Origin: Pyrenopolyporus hunteri
Taxonomy: Eukaryota; Ascomycota; Sordariomycetes; Xylariales; Hypoxylaceae
Direction: 5' to 3'
NCBI GenBank assembly: GCA_902806595.1
Contig: CADCXC010000035.1
Location: 2,108,001-2,172,000, forward strand
DNA length: 64,000 nucleotides
Below, piece after piece: positions 11,501 to 25,705 of this stretch. The stretch's first letter is position 1, and every line of letters begins with the position of its first letter. Both the position numbers and the translations under genes were made by a program. The notes under the pieces are model-generated. The model saw nothing but the letters and a program-made list of their open reading frames with translations. It was not told where the DNA came from and ran no database searches.

Positions 11501-14500
11501 TTTTTAGCCCATCGACGGATAGGTACTCAAAGTAGGCCTACCTCCAGATACCTGGTCCTGCTGGTGCCTTGAGGGGTGGTATCCCTATCCACTGTTATAG
11601 TAGCACTACCTCGGGTCCTCCAAGCTGTCATGGTATTTGTGCCGGATGAGAGGAGTTCGGCGCTGTGTTGCGATCGCAGATTGTTTGCCTAGAGCACTGC
11701 CGACGCGACACGGAGAGTCGGACGCTCTCGACAAGCGACGTTTTAATACCTGGAATAGTCGTGATTACACACGGCAACATTATCGTGATTGTGACGCAAC
11801 GCGAATGCGGAAAGAGTTTGGGAGGTGGCTCCTCGTAGACATGGCCATCGACACGATACTCGTGGAGTCCTGACCCTCTGCTCTTCTGGATATTCAATCT
11901 GTGGCCTCTGGGGTGTGGTAGTTTTAAGTAATAATGTAGATAATACGGCTCGTAACATGCTAGGCCACGGGCCTCGCTAGGAAGGATGCGGTAACGTGTC
12001 GAAGAATGTTGACTATAGGTAGTCTAAGTCTATCGTAGTAAGTTACATCGATGGCTAGTAGATTATGGGCGGCGCCGTGCTGGCGCCATGAATCGGGCAG
12101 TCGTTCGAGGTCACAACTCCACGGCTTGGGTTTCGTAAGTTGATGGGATCGGGGATGGTCGTCAACGTTCGATGGCTTACAGGCGGAACATCTCGATGGC
12201 ACAGATTTCGAGTCGATATCGCGGCTATTCCATCTCGTGGACGCGTACCTGTAATCAAGCACCTGTCAGTGTATTTGCTATTACGGCTCGATAATATCTG
12301 CATTAAACCGCTTCGATATATTTTAGGTTATCGTTTGGATGTGCGTGGGGTGATGCTTCGGCGCGTTTCGATGCCCAAGACGGTAATATTGATGAAGATG
12401 TATGCAATATGCGACTTAATTCGAGGTAAGATGCGCTGAGTGGATGTTGCTATGTTCATCTCATGGATGGGGGCTAAGCAATACGCGTCGGGTGTTAATG
12501 AATTTTGTCGGTGAACTTCTACATAACGTTTTGTGATTTTTTGATGGCCGTCCTAACTCCGGGGCCGTTTTGTTGACATGATTATTATTTTGGCGGTTGA
12601 GGAGTTGGTTGGGAATTTAGGCTGCGCTCTTAAAGGCGAGGGGGGGGAACTTTAGGGGGTTCATCACGTCTGAACAGTAGATACATAATAACGAAAGGGT
12701 CAGCTTCAGTGTTGTACATGCTACATTTGGCTCTTCTCTGGCTGGCAAGGCTAAGATTCATTCCCTTGAAAATTTTCATCACTCCAATAGGGTCAGGGGC
12801 CACATATTTTCCTACGTAGAGAGGTATCTCCGTCCCGAGTAATGACAAAGCCGAGTGGATGGTGAAATGTCCTGAAACCTACGATGGACCCCGTAGAAGT
12901 GGCCGAACGGCCCGAATTCAGGGTTCAACCAGCGCATCGAGTCACGTTTATCGTGCTGACCGAGCTCCGGGGGGCATGGCGTCGTGATCATGTGTCTGTG
13001 AACGGGACAACGAAGCGCTCACTAGTCCGAATACGTAACCTATTGGCTTGAGGAACATGTCAAGCCCGTGCCACAGTTATGTTTACGGGATAAGGCCACG
13101 ATGGGGGCAGTTATAACGTCTCCTAGGGGTCGAGGCCGGACTGGTACGAGGCGCCCGAGGCATAGGCCCGACTCCGTTTCCTGAATGGGCCATGAAGAGA
13201 AAGTCCATTCGACGGTTTCGTACACTACGTCCCTGATAGTTCGGTGTGTGGCCATTCTACATGCCGTCCGCCCAATCAAAGCCCTAATCCTCACCCTGGG
13301 ATGAGTGGAACCCATAGCTACCGACGCACCTGTGTAAGAACAAAAATAAGGCGTCCACTTCTCGTTCCGAGGGTCTGGGTCGGTACGAACGGTAGGTCCC
13401 TGCTCTCCCGGGGTACCACTACGGTGCCTATAACGGTGCTGTTTGTATCTCGAAAGGCTGAGCCGCCATCAATATTGAGAGCCTTCGCCCTGCCATCGGG
13501 ATGTCTAAAGCAAGTCACAAAATCGCAACCTTTTCGCATCTACCATTCTTCGGTATTGTTTCTGACCTAAGAGGGAGCCAATGTAGTGTCACACTCGTCA
13601 TAGTGGCGTAATGAATGATTCAGGGCTTAAATACAGCCTCTTTAAGGAGGTCGGAGCCCTGTCCGTGGCCTCGATGGGCCTGAAACAGGTGACCTGGACG
13701 AGACAAAATGCAGAAAGATAGGCAATGGCTAATTATATGCCAATTGGGAAGCAAGGCATGCTTCAATCAGCTTAGTAGTGCTGCTTCGATTCGTACAGGC
13801 GTTCCAAAAAAGGGTAAGGATGGGGGGTTATCCGTGGTTCTTACTGCAGCCCATTACAACCTTACGATCCTATGTTGCGGCTCAACAACATCGCGCAATG
13901 CTTACAAGGGAGCTCCAGCTCCTTTTTTTTTTTCGCAGCTAGCAAGAGTATGCCTTGCAGCTTAAACAAGAAGGGAGCTGAAGAGTCGGATTTGTCCATC
14001 TGCAGGACGCCACCGGAATGAGTGATAGGGGGCAAAGGAGGGATCACTTAAGTTCTTCGTACTACTATGCATGAGCAATCAGCAGCTTGACAGGTTGACT
14101 TGCGTAACATTGGCTGGCGAGGTGCTGGCGTATAGTGTGCTGCTTGAATTCCGCTGTCGCGTATGCTCGGTCTGGGGTCCCGGGATCGCGAAGCTGCTAC
14201 ATTCCGTATTAGGGGAGAGATGAGGCTCTTCAATGCAAAAGAGACGGGATTCAGCACAGGTAGGTTAGAAATTAAGTCATGGCTAGTGTATTCCTACTGG
14301 ACGGTAGAATTCATAAGATTTTAGATCCGGACGAATAATAAGAGGTGCATATGCAGCAAAGACGACGCAGTTGGTGATGGGATGAGGGATGAGGGATGAG
14401 GTAACACAAGGGAAGTACAGGTAAACAGGGGGGAAGCGTTGGCAGCATGCCTTTCAATTCACTAATGTGGAACCGTGGGCCATGGTTCTGGGGAACCACC

Positions 14501-17500
14501 CCCGCCAATTAGCACGCATAGATTCCACTTTTAAGCGCTATGGTCCCCTAGCTAACCCCCCCGGCTTGTACGCCATGAGCCCCCCATAGGCTTCCCGCTC
14601 TTAGCGCTGATGGTAACTATATCCATTAATTCCCAGGGCCTATTTGTTACACTTACCATGGTACCCCATAGCACTCCATATGTAGGACCCCGACTTATAC
14701 GTGACACCCACAACGCAGAAGAGCCGCATTTTAGATGCTAGCAAGCCGAAAAGAGGAAGAGGCGAAGCCCGTAGTGCCGAGATGGAATGGGAAAGTCCCC
14801 GCCTATCGGCCGGCATATAAGTATCTCCTGCACGTAGACGGTGCCGGCGTCTGCGGCGTGAAAGTTATCCGGTCGTCCGGGATAATCTGCCATGAAGTTC
14901 AACCTCCAGTTTAGAGATGTATATTGAAAGGGACTGACTGGTGCTCTACAAATACTGATTATCATCATATCATTGATAATTATTCATCCGATGGTTTATT
15001 TTCGTCTATTTTTGCGCTTGAACGCCATTCTGTTGGCCATCCAGCTTATTGAGACCTACGGGTGAGTGTGGAGCTGTTCACACTCAGCTAACCGTCGAGT
15101 TGCGAGCTCAAGGACTCCCAAACGTTTCCTTGGAAGCAGACATACGTCGAAATGCCCATCAAGTTAAGTATAAGCTCCGACATTGGAAAAACCAATGGTC
15201 GGAGTTTCCCTTAAAGTGGACCTAGGTATGCCTCAGCGCGGCGCTCGCCAATCCGTGTCATACTGCTTGGAGCAGACCAGGCGGGACGAGAGCAAAAATT
15301 ACGAAAATTGTCCATGATATCTTGAGATTGAATTACCTCAATCCGGCATATTGCGTTATTAATATAATATTCCAGGTCCCGTAGTACCGTTCGTGGAGAT
15401 TTCGGACACTCAACCACTCCCGGGTCCGACGGACCTAGTATCGCTAAACCCTCTACTCCGTATATACTAGGCCTATAACTAAACACGATTCTACCAAGCT
15501 GTTACCCAGGATGATACCTTTAACCCTTTTACTCTAGCTGTGCGTTCTGACAATAACCCCAACGAGAGCGTCCGGTGGGGTCCGCTCATTCATCGGCTAC
15601 CTAGCCCCTTCACTATAACTACCTACTCACACAGGTTATTTCCTAGCTCCCCATATAAACAGAAATATATAAGAAAGTTCACTAGAAGCGCCATACGAGT
15701 TATACTGTCGCCGAGAGCTTAGCTTCAGGACCTATAGAAGTGTCCTCACTAGGCCTAGTTCGCGGGCGTGATCTCGGGTATGTGCTTTGCTCCTTTCTCG
15801 CTCCTCATTCTATCTATTCTTAGTAATCTTGCCAAACTCCCGCCTATACCCTTTACGGTGTTATAGAAGTAACCATATCTATCTGGATGGGGAATCTATA
15901 TGTCATGCTTCCACGGTGTCAACCATCAATTATTCCTTCAGCTAGAGGCGGCGTACAATCTATCAGGGCAACAAAGAGACATACCATCCAGCGAAATCAA
16001 GGAATAACATACTATACCCATGATATATATCAATGTATGACTATAATTCCCAAGAAGCGCTTGGGCTCTTTTCAGCGCGTCGTCATTATAGAGACACACG
16101 TCATGCTTCTTCGCCTTTGCTTAGGGAATGGTCCATGCCGATTCGAACAAGGTGTATGCCATCCTGGAGAGTCCGAATGACTTGTCAAGTACCTAAGCGA
16201 AGCCTCATAGGGAACTCTCGTATAAGATATCTTATGCAAGAGATGATGACATGTTGGCCACGGCCTTGCGGGTGACCCCTTTTCGTGCTCAAGGATCTAC
16301 GTTTTCGGTCTATGCTCTAGGTGTAAGAATTAGGTCAAGCACATAGATATAAGTCTGCAAAAGTAATTACGTGAATATCTGATATCCTGCTGAGGATTTG
16401 CGACAAGGAATATGCATACTCTGGTATGTATAATGGTCGACCTTCGGGACAAGGGGTTACCCCTAGAGCACTAAGGAGCCTCCTAACCCCCTGAGTTAAC
16501 ATCACAAACCTACACTCTGAGTCCTCAAAAAGGCAATAACTCGGCATGGAATGGTATATATCTCTTGTTATACTATATAGGGGACCATAGTTAGACTTCC
16601 AAGCATCACGGTTTAACGTTAACAAACCCATTTTATCCAAACACCAGCTACCATCCCACAGGTCTAAGGAATCCAATTCGTGAAATAAATTCATATAATT
16701 ACCTAAGTTAACATGATCAGAGTATCATATAAAGAGTTTCCTTCAACAGTCTATTAATCTTCGACGTCGTGGTGTAAATATTAGGTCTAGGCGTCTGCTA
16801 GGTAGACTAGCGGGCAGCTCGGCTTACACTCCACACCACACCTGCGAACCCACGATCGCAATGCAAAATGATCCCAGACAAGTCTAACTAATTGAAACGT
16901 CTTTATAATAATTAAATTGGCGATTTTATAATAGGTACCTATTCGTACTAGTGTTTAGGTTGGAAAATGGAGACGATTGCCAATTCACCGCCAAACCTCA
17001 CCGCGGGGAAAAAAAATATCAATTCACCATTACTCTCGGCCCCAAAGCAATATCAATACAGAGCCTCAAAACATAGATGCGAATTTATCTAGAGATATAA
17101 TTGTATTCCTGTCAGCCTCGAGACGCCTGAGGATAGAATCCTCAGCCTTCTACCCCCGTTATCAATGTACGTCTGCCGTCTCCCTCTCGACTTGGCCCAT
17201 TCAAGGCAACAGGGTCGCATATGCTATCCGTGCCAGCAGCCCGCCCAGAAGAGTTATATTGACCGAGGTTTCACAGTTGGGCGAGCACCAAAGCACATTG
17301 TCGAACGTACAGAGCCGAGTTTTCCCTCCGTCAGTCCAACGAACCCCATACGACTGTGCAACCTACTGATGCCCGCAGCTCTGTCGAGGATCATGAATTT
17401 CATGTAGGTCAAAGATCCTTTCCTCGTCTCGCGTCATCTCCGCCCGCGGATCGGATTTTCGAGCGAAGCAGAGAGAGAGAGGCAGAAAAAAAAAAGTAGG

Positions 17501-20500
17501 ATTTCTGTGCGTAGGTGAATAAGCAGCTTCGTGGTTGTGCCGCATCCTTCGGTTGCCTTCTTACACGAAATGTCGGTTGAGTACACTATTACCGTTTTAT
17601 ATTGGGTCATAAGGATCCTATTTCATCGCCTTGCCGCTGTCATGAATCACGGCCGTCGAGTTTGACTCTATTTTAACCATGTCGTAGATATGAGCCTCCA
17701 AGGAGGCATCGATTAGCAGGGAGGCCCATGATTCTGGTCAGCGGTTACAGAAGGCGTCCTAGTCAAAGCCTTGTCTGCCCTAATTTAAGTCTAGATGATA
17801 GATACCTAGCCTTTCGCTTTCGCTTACCACACCCACTTCTTCGGAGACCGAACAGAACACCCCTATTGCTAGCCCCCGACGTTTTTCTAGGGTTATCGTC
17901 ACATTATTACGGTTCACCGAAATACTGCCCATGGTAATACACCATCAAACCCATTAGTCCTTTTTCTTGTTTGATAACATGATGCGCGCGTTAGCCAGCT
18001 GCAAGAAGTGTAATTATCGTATAGATTTTCGTCCTCAGCCAGCCTTGTATCATTTCGACAAGTTTAATATGAAGAGTGTTCGCCGAAGTAGTTGTATACT
18101 GTGTGAGAGTGTGCAAGTGAGTGACATCGGATGTTCCCCACCATCGCGATGCACCATGTATGCCTACATGTATCCGGTTTCCAACCCCTCCACTTTGGAA
18201 GCAGGCTGCCTATCCTGGTGTTTATTCACTACCATGTATCAGCGTGCACATAGCGTGAATACCACGCGTTCAGCTCATGATGGCCTCGTGCGAGTCACAT
18301 GGAAGATTCCGGTACTAGCCGTTCTTCCCCCACTATGTAGATGAAAATGCATAAAATCGGCTAGATTTTCATTCGCTGAGGTAATTAAATAATACCGTCG
18401 GTTCCTTGGGCTGCCTAATAGGACGACCTACATTTACATTTACATATCAGGTGTCTGTCTAGTTATGTCATGAACCAGGACGCCTTTGGAGAAGTGTCTC
18501 AGGGGAGCAGCCTTAGTCTTACAGAGTTGAAGTAAGGCAACAACTTAAGATAATCTTGAAAAAGGCAACCCGAAGTGTAGCAGCAGGCCCCATCGCGGAT
18601 ATGGAATGAAACCCTGGTAGCTTGAATTGAGGCTCCGAGTTGGCGGTTCATTCGTATGGGATTACCTGCGTCCGGGCGTTGATTCCTGCCCCCCTGCGCC
18701 AGAGGTACAGTACCGCGGGGTAAATTAATCGTGTTGCTAGCTGAGAAGATGATATGTAACATTGAGGGTCATTAGTAGGCCGCTTCAGGCAACTTCACAT
18801 CCTTGACATGTTGTCCTTATTGATAGACGCGAAAGCCTCCACTCCAACTCTCGGATCCCTAAGCCGGTTTACTTGATAAAGGATCTCGATCCGGTCCAAG
18901 TCCTTGCAGACCCGACTGCCTCCTATTACACCCTGCATTTGGTATGAGCTATGGCTGAAAAGGGGGCTTGTAACCAGGCGAGGCCTAGGCCCGGTGAACC
19001 CCCAATTGGCGTTCTCGGTGAGCGGGAGGTTGCGTAAGAAAGACCCCTGAGATGCTCTGGGGAGAAGCGCTGGAGCAGGAGTTCGTAAGCCTGAGAAATC
19101 GAATCCCCAACCCTCACGACATTAGGTAGTAGGTACCCTCGCAAATTAGGTACCTACTTTAATCCGGTCTTACGTGTAAACTTAAATATCACGAGGATGG
19201 AGATATATGCATTTGCCTATTGGTAGAAAGTCGTCAGCAGCCAGGTAAGAAGAGTAATTTATAATAATTCGGCGTATGTGGCCATCGGCGTTTTTCGACG
19301 CAATCTGATAAGGTAATTATATTCGCTTATGTTAAAATCCGGCGAGGCGCCCTCGGACGGTCACCTTACCACTTACTACGAACGTTGAGAAAACGAGAGG
19401 CTTCCGTAGACGCTTACTACATTCCGATGCATCTCTAGCACCTACACGGGTGCATACACAGGTCACCCCAGGTATGTATCTTCGCAAGCTAGTTGGACTG
19501 CATATATCCTGGTTAACACCCTGGGAATACACAAACATAAGGAGGTAGCTAGGTTAAGTACCCGACGTAGTTATACGCATGTCTTTATATACGGATACTA
19601 CTTGTTTAATGTGAAGTTCACTAAATTCATCCCTGATTAAATGTTATGAACGCTCGTAATAATATCTGAAATATGTGAAGTGCGTCGTTGAGATTTCATA
19701 TAGATTGTCACGACGTCTTAAACAACATCCATAGAACCGTAGATACCTACGTAAAGTGCCCCAAGCAGCTTCAGCTAGGACAAATCCTAGATATAATAAC
19801 GCATACGCGTATACACCTACATATATCCGTATGTACGTCATGCGGTAACCCTCTTCGGGGAGGTCGGAACCACCAATAGGGGAAGTTAGTTATTAGCTGC
19901 CTACAAGTAAGTAATCTGCAGCTTAACGTGGGGGGGGGCGAATAATATCCGGATAGGGGATAGGTGTTACGATGTAAGGAAGAGCTTTTACCCATGCATA
20001 GGGCTTCTCTTTATCTTACCACCTCTACCGTATTACACAGGTAGGTACCTTCGCTACACTAAGTTTTTTGATAGGAGCCATAGACGAGGATGTAACTACA
20101 ACCGCGCATTCTAGTACCATTATTTATTATTACTATTGCTACTACCTAAATTCGGCGCCTTCTGCCGGGATGGGTAGGGGAAAGGGAAGAAAACTCCGGA
20201 CTCCGATGATGCAATTTAGAAATTAAGGGAAAGAAAAGCCATACCTACCGAGGCTTCATCCTCACGAGAGGTGTGAATCCGACGGACGTCCTTAATCCCC
20301 TCCTCCGATAAGTGTGCTAATCTACTTCGATGCCCACAAGGCTGCAGCCCCATATTATCTTATTCTGTTTTGTTCTGCGCGCCAATCTTGCCCCGTTCAC
20401 GAGATCAACGAGGCCGCCCAAGGACGACGGCTGTGGCTAAGCTCGACTGTTCCAGGACCCGTGACTTCCTCACGTGTACTTTCGGCTGCGGTGTGCTTTG

Positions 20501-21082
20501 AAATTTAGGTCATCACCATCCGGGCACGTAGCATATTCCCAGGCAGCCTTTAGGGGAAACATCGAGTTTCCTCAGATCTGGACCAATCAGTGTCGGAAGC
20601 TACCTCCACATGAGAATGTGCGGGTGGGAATTGTTGATGCCCCGCCTCCATTGACTCTTCTACTCGAATACCACGAATCCGGCTAATGGCCGACAATCTG
20701 AACGGGGGCTGGCAACTTGCTCATAGATCGGGAATCGCGTGGTTATGAGGGTGGTCGCCTTGTCTGACGCTACCCACGCGTATAAGCATCAAGGAGGAAC
20801 TCTCTCATGGCCAACGATTCCAATAGAAGCTGTTCATTAGAAAACAGTTAATATACGTTGATTTAGAGAAATACAAGTAAATTAATCAAGAATAAGAAAA
20901 CTAAGATATTAGCTCACCCACCTTCTCATTGAGAAGTACAGCTGAGGTAAGGCGGCGGTGACCTTACGCCAACGAACCAAGGACATTATGTTACTCAATA
21001 TCCTAGGTGGACGAAGGCGTCCGAGAACTTCGAGTAGCCAGGGGGGTCCAAAGCCGCAAATGTGGATGAGAACCCCGGCCCG
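5559..21082. other. 15.5-kb stretch with no supportable gene
   Basis: Open frames here are at most about 130 codons. They overlap on both strands, do not join through convincing introns, and resemble no family I know. Visible landmarks are a run of 13 C at 10261-10273, an A-rich or T-rich microsatellite here and there, and many scattered TACCTAGGTA-like motifs (for example near 7,498, 7,820, 8,140 and 19,140). Composition is ordinary, not AT-rich, and shows no CpG-only cytosine pattern. Old decayed genes could be present beyond recognition. Confidence 0.5.
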
Positions 21083-23662
21083 TTATTGCCGGATTATGGG
21101 CTTGCATTCTAGAGTCTCATCAATATCCACCATATCCTCGTCATCTTTTTCAGATGTTGTAATTGAGTCAAATGTAGAGCTGTGAGAGACTGATTCGACG
21201 GTCTCGGAAGCGTTCATCATGTCGGAGTCTTTGGCAACGTTTTCTATCTCCACCTCGTAATCAGATACAACGCCAAACTGATGTAACGTCTCGTCGTAGG
21301 TGAGCCACCTCCCAGCCGCTGCAATACGGCACGCGAGCCATAAAATCCTCTCTTTCCGGTCATCCGTCATAGAGGCGACTTCGAAGTACTTTTCATCGTC
21401 GTCTATCTTGTCGTTGGAAAACCAGTCGTTCGGGAAATACTTGTCCACCCAGACAAGGCCCTTCATCGCGAAATCTTCCGGTAATGGTCGAGGCGCCGGT
21501 TCTTTATCCTGCCTTGGAAACTCCTCGCTTTGAATCCGATGGTGCTCTCGATAGGAGAGTAAGAGAGAGTTCAGCTGAAGGGAAACCAGTTTCCAAGGAA
21601 ACGTCTTCTCGATGAAAAACATCGCGTTAGGGAAATATGTAAGATGAAACACGAAAACTAGCATTACGTGTAAAAACGGGAGGATCTGGGTAGATATTTA
21701 GTAAGCCGTGAATTTTATATTTTAGACCAGAAATTAACAAGGAGGTTGGGATGACAACTTACATTGAAATCGCTGAGTCTACGTAAGACTACGTTGCAAG
21801 TGACCCCATATAACTTGAGCGCACCCTCCTCGACTCGACTAGGCTTGTACTCGAGTAGAACATTCTTGCCAGAATCGACAGTACCCGAATCGACCGCTTC
21901 GTCTGGATGTTGAGGGCGTATTGCTTTTAGGATAACATTATCGTCTTGTCCATAAGACAATAAACTGCAACAGTTGGCTATAGCGATGTAATACCTATTT
22001 CAGTATTAGTATAGTCAGATTAGTATAAAAAAGGACCGGGAATTAAGCTATACCCTGACTCCATCCATTTCCTAGTCGTCCGGCCAATGTGACTCCCCAA
22101 CATACTTCTAAAGTTCTCTACTGTCGAGGGGAATTCATCAACATGCTTGTTACTGAATAGAATGCCGTGTGCTTTGACGAATGCCACATCGACTGCGCTT
22201 AATCGAGAATGTTGGGCGCTAGTTGGGTCAAGAATAGGATCGAAAAGAGTCATGATCGATTCTCGAGCCGAGCTAAAAGGAATCGGAACACAGAGCGATT
22301 TAGTGTAGTAGTAGAGTTGCTGGAGGGGGTTAGGACGTGCGAGGATGGCGAGATGGTGATATAACCTCCCCGTACTAGGAGCCTTATCGGAAGCCTTCGA
22401 ATACCAATGACGGGATACGGAAGTCCATACTTCTCTATCCCTAATGTCGTCGTCTTCGATTGCCATTCTATATTACGTAATGTAAGTATTTTACAATTAC
22501 ATATCAAAAAAAAAAAAAAAAAAAGGGGGGGTGTGAGGGTGAAGCGCGCTCCTCGTATACTAACCTATACCGTCCTAAATCACCCAAACACTCTATCCAC
22601 GTATCCTCGAAAGCCGGTACTGTTTCATATAAGAGTGCCATCATGGAATATGCCAGGTAAATAAAGGTTAGCATGTGTTCTAGAGAGTGAGGGAGTCGGT
22701 GTCGCAACAGCTCGAGAAAGGAATGTATTCCATGTCTCCACATCCGAGCTGGCATGGCATATTTAGACGCCAGTCGCCGCAGAGCCTGGCTCGCGGAAGG
22801 ATGCTGAGAGGCCAAGAAAAAATCATGGTGCTCGTGCAAGAGTGTCCTATGCAGAGCTATCAGAGCTTGCCACTGTTCGTTATTCAGCTTAGTTTCACTC
22901 TGAGATGCCTGCGCGTTATCCACTTCAATACACTTCGACTCGACCATAACAAGGCCTGCGTAGATTCCCTTGACTTCGGCTATCAGCTGTTCCTGACTGA
23001 TGGGTCGAGTTTCAGGCTGTTTGATGAGCCTGGTAGATTCGCCTTCGTCTTCAACAGCATCCGATCTATTCTTAGGTTGGTTGGCATTCCTCGGCGGCTT
23101 AGACGCCGGCTTCGGGCGCGTGGAGGAAGGAGAAGCGGCGTCGTCCGGACTCCAGAGCCTTCCCAAATGTGTAGCCCTTCTAAATTCGGGGTCATTTGCA
23201 CCTGCTGACACAGGCCGAGCCTTTGATCGTCTGGGCGGGCTCAGAGATCTGGGCCGGCCCCTTACTGACGACTCGGGTGATTTACGTCTCTTATATGGGC
23301 TCAGATCGTTCCGTTCATCTCCATCCCCTGGCGAATCTGCGGGCCCACCTCCCGGATCGTGAGAACTAGTTGATTGCTGTTGTTTCCCGGATTTTGTCCT
23401 TGTCCATCTGTTAACCCACGAGACGGATGCATGGTTAATATCCAAAGGCCTACCTCTTGAATGCGTCGGCATTCCCCCTTCTGACATGTTGAACAAGTTG
23501 GGGAATGTCGGTATCCTCTAACAGATCCTGATGACGTGACTGAAGGTGGTTTCGTATGCGATCGTCCAGATCGGGGAATTCTTCACCACAGCCGGGACAA
23601 CGGAGTTTGGAAGCGTTCCTGAGGTAATTTATGAACGATGCCGCAATATCCTTCTGAGGCAT
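21083..23662 (-). CDS. Est1/SMG-like protein with N-terminal zinc-finger-like motif, five exons, 766 aa
   Basis: The exons are 23454-23662, 22565-23407, 22054-22467, 21763-21994 and 21083-21685. The introns are 46, 97, 59 and 77 nt, all GT-AG, and every junction keeps the frame (2301 nt including TAA). Residues 22-44 form C-x2-C-x13-H-x4-H, a C2H2-like finger. Residues 71-200 are a disordered Ser/Pro/Arg-rich linker with SP sites. From about 205 a helical repeat region begins, with MWRHGIHSFLELLRHRLPHS near 292-311. After the second junction comes WYSKASDKAPSTGRLYHHLA, the helical-hairpin signature of the Est1 DNA/RNA-binding domain shared by Est1, Ebs1 and SMG5/6/7. The C-terminal exon ends in an acidic Ser/Thr-rich tail. 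The family acts in nonsense-mediated decay or telomere maintenance; which applies here cannot be told. The start is the first ATG before the finger. Confidence 0.82.
22468..22564 (-). other. Intron 2 of the Est1-like gene, with long homopolymer runs
   Basis: This 97-nt intron has donor GTTAGT and acceptor ATATAG. On the coding strand it holds a run of 7 C followed by a run of 19 T, upstream of the acceptor. Skipping it joins RYR to MAIEDDD in frame. The runs are prone to length change, but they lie within non-coding sequence. Confidence 0.75.
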
Positions 23663-24776
23663 CTTCCTGGAAATAAGAGAAGTCTTGCTCTCTGGTGAGA
23701 AAAAGCGCGGAGCTCGGACAAGGCTGGTTTTAGACCGGCGAAGATAATGGCTCCGAGAAGGATTCCTCGAAGGCTAATCGTGTGGGCTTAAGGTGAAGGT
23801 TAAATATCAATCAGAATGAACCGACAATTTCTTATCTCTAAGCAATATGGTCCGAGACTCTTTCATCGAACGTGTAGTTCAGACGTGGGGATAATTTTCC
23901 GCCGAATGGGGGCTGCAGCGCGTGGAAGATTCCGTAAGGTCACAGGTTAGTTTGCCACAAGGGTGATTGCGAATTGATTCATTGATTTTGGACGTGTGCG
24001 CTGGAGCCCAGTTGAGAAACGGTCTAAAGAGCGGGTTAAGAATGAGAATCAGCGGATGAACCGTTAGGTGAGCCGGTAGGTGAACCGTTCCGTAGCGGGT
24101 GTACAGCCAGAAATCGGGTACGTGGGTGAGTTTAAGGCGAATCTCCCAACAATATCCATCGTAGAAGGAAGTGAGAGAAGGAACACGGGGGAGGATGGGC
24201 TGAGGAACTGGGCTAAGGGAAAGGGCTGAGGGATAGGGCTCATCAACTGTCTATGAGATGGTGAGGGAGAGCGAGGGAATGAAATATGTATGCGGCATGA
24301 GCTCGAATGACGACGGAATTCGCCATGAAGGGTAGAGCAGAGTAGGCGGAGAGTAGGCGTAGACGAGACGGATTGGAAAAGCATGACTTACATTCTCATT
24401 TACGATGTGACCTTAGCTATGCTGGAATATGCCATTTTAAGATCGCAATTGAACGTCAAGAAGCTGACTTTGCTGAGGATTCATTCTTGATCAGTTTTCC
24501 GCGACTCAGTGAAGGTTATTTATCCAAGAGGACGAACGCTTAAGAGGGTTGAATTAGGGCCGCGGCCAAGGGGTACGTCTAGATTCCACCGTATACCTAG
24601 GTACATACATCCCATACATCCCTTTGGAGCTTACCGAGCTTTTTGGTTGCCTTAACAGATACGTACACTGGTTCGCATGGACCGCCCTAGACTTGCGGCT
24701 CTCTGCTTAGGTGGGGTCCAGTCCCCCCCGGCTCCGTCCTCTCAACCATTTTCACTCTCTTTTCCCCTTCTTTACA

Positions 24777-24890
24777 GCCAAACCGCTGCCAAACCGCTGC
24801 CAAACCGCTGCCAAATCACCGCCAAATCACCGCCAAATCACCGCCAAATCACCGCCAGATCGCTGCCAAACCACTGCCCAACAGCCGCTA
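24777..24890. repeat. 11-bp minisatellite, about ten units
   Basis: Units of gccaaaccgct (three copies) pass into gccaaatcacc (about five copies) and then into divergent units. The two variants are arranged in blocks, which suggests expansion by unequal exchange or slippage. A short open frame crosses it on the plus strand, but its Pro/Asn/Gln-rich translation follows from the repeat, so I do not call a gene. It lies about 1.1 kb upstream of the Est1-like start codon. Confidence 0.85.
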
Positions 24891-25705
24891 AACTGGCTCG
24901 TTCGACTCGCTCCCCGGCCTCACCCCCGTAGCGAACTTTCCGTTTTTCAGCCATCCGACTACTGTTCCCACGTCCTATCCATTCACGCGACCGTATTACC
25001 CTCCAATTCCGACAAACATCCATGGATATACGGAAGCGCTATGGCACAACGGTAGAGGACAAACACTATTTGGGTCAGTTTAGCCGGGCGACACGGCTCT
25101 CCCCAGCAGGGATTCGAGGTGAGCAATCGCGAGGCAGGCATCACAACCCGGGAAAACGTCGTTGTCCTTAACTTCCTCGAGTCCGACTGGATAGCATCGC
25201 TCCAAATGCGTGCCTATTATAGGCACGCAAGGTTTAATCGGCGTACGATAGCCTAGGTACCTACCTAGGTAGGTGGGTATGCATCCTAGAGAGCCTAGAT
25301 AGACCTGGAAAATCAGAATTGAAGACACCAGAGCTCTGTAGATAGCCGTTAGTTTTCGCGGGAGTGAGATTGCCTGCTCGGCCCTAAGCAGGTTGTATTG
25401 GTGACAGCCGTATTAGCCCTCATAAGCGGGCGTTTTTCTTTTTACGTGAGGGCGTCCTTGAGGAAAAGCGAGCGAGATATTCACCGAGATTCAGAAATGC
25501 TCGTCGGGAAACAGAATATTAGTTAGGTACCTTAGCTGCGTGGTAAGGTGGATAAGGGCCTTTTACACTGATGACCCGGAGCGGTTGGTGGGGTTTTTGG
25601 TATGTGGCCCACTAGGCGGGCAGGGCGAAAAAATCACGGACGACCTTCCAGGCGCGCGGGGCGGGGGGGCATAGACGGTAATAAATAGATCATTCAGGCA
25701 GGCAT

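Noticed and set aside
11628..12439. Cluster of overlapping frames on both strands with ordinary to high GC
   Set aside because: No frame joins to another through plausible introns, and none looks like a known family.
16335..16694. 119-codon minus-strand frame
   Set aside because: No recognisable motif, no splice partners, and a length compatible with chance.
17967..18344. 125-codon Cys-containing plus-strand frame, considered as a small secreted protein
   Set aside because: No signal peptide at the start and irregular cysteine spacing; likely chance.
24677..25055. Plus-strand frames across the 11-bp minisatellite
   Set aside because: The repetitive Pro/Asn/Gln text comes from the repeat itself; several frames are open at once.
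25040..25115. tRNA-like D-arm text (ggcacaacggtagagg)
   Set aside because: No T-arm consensus or acceptor pairing follows within tRNA length.
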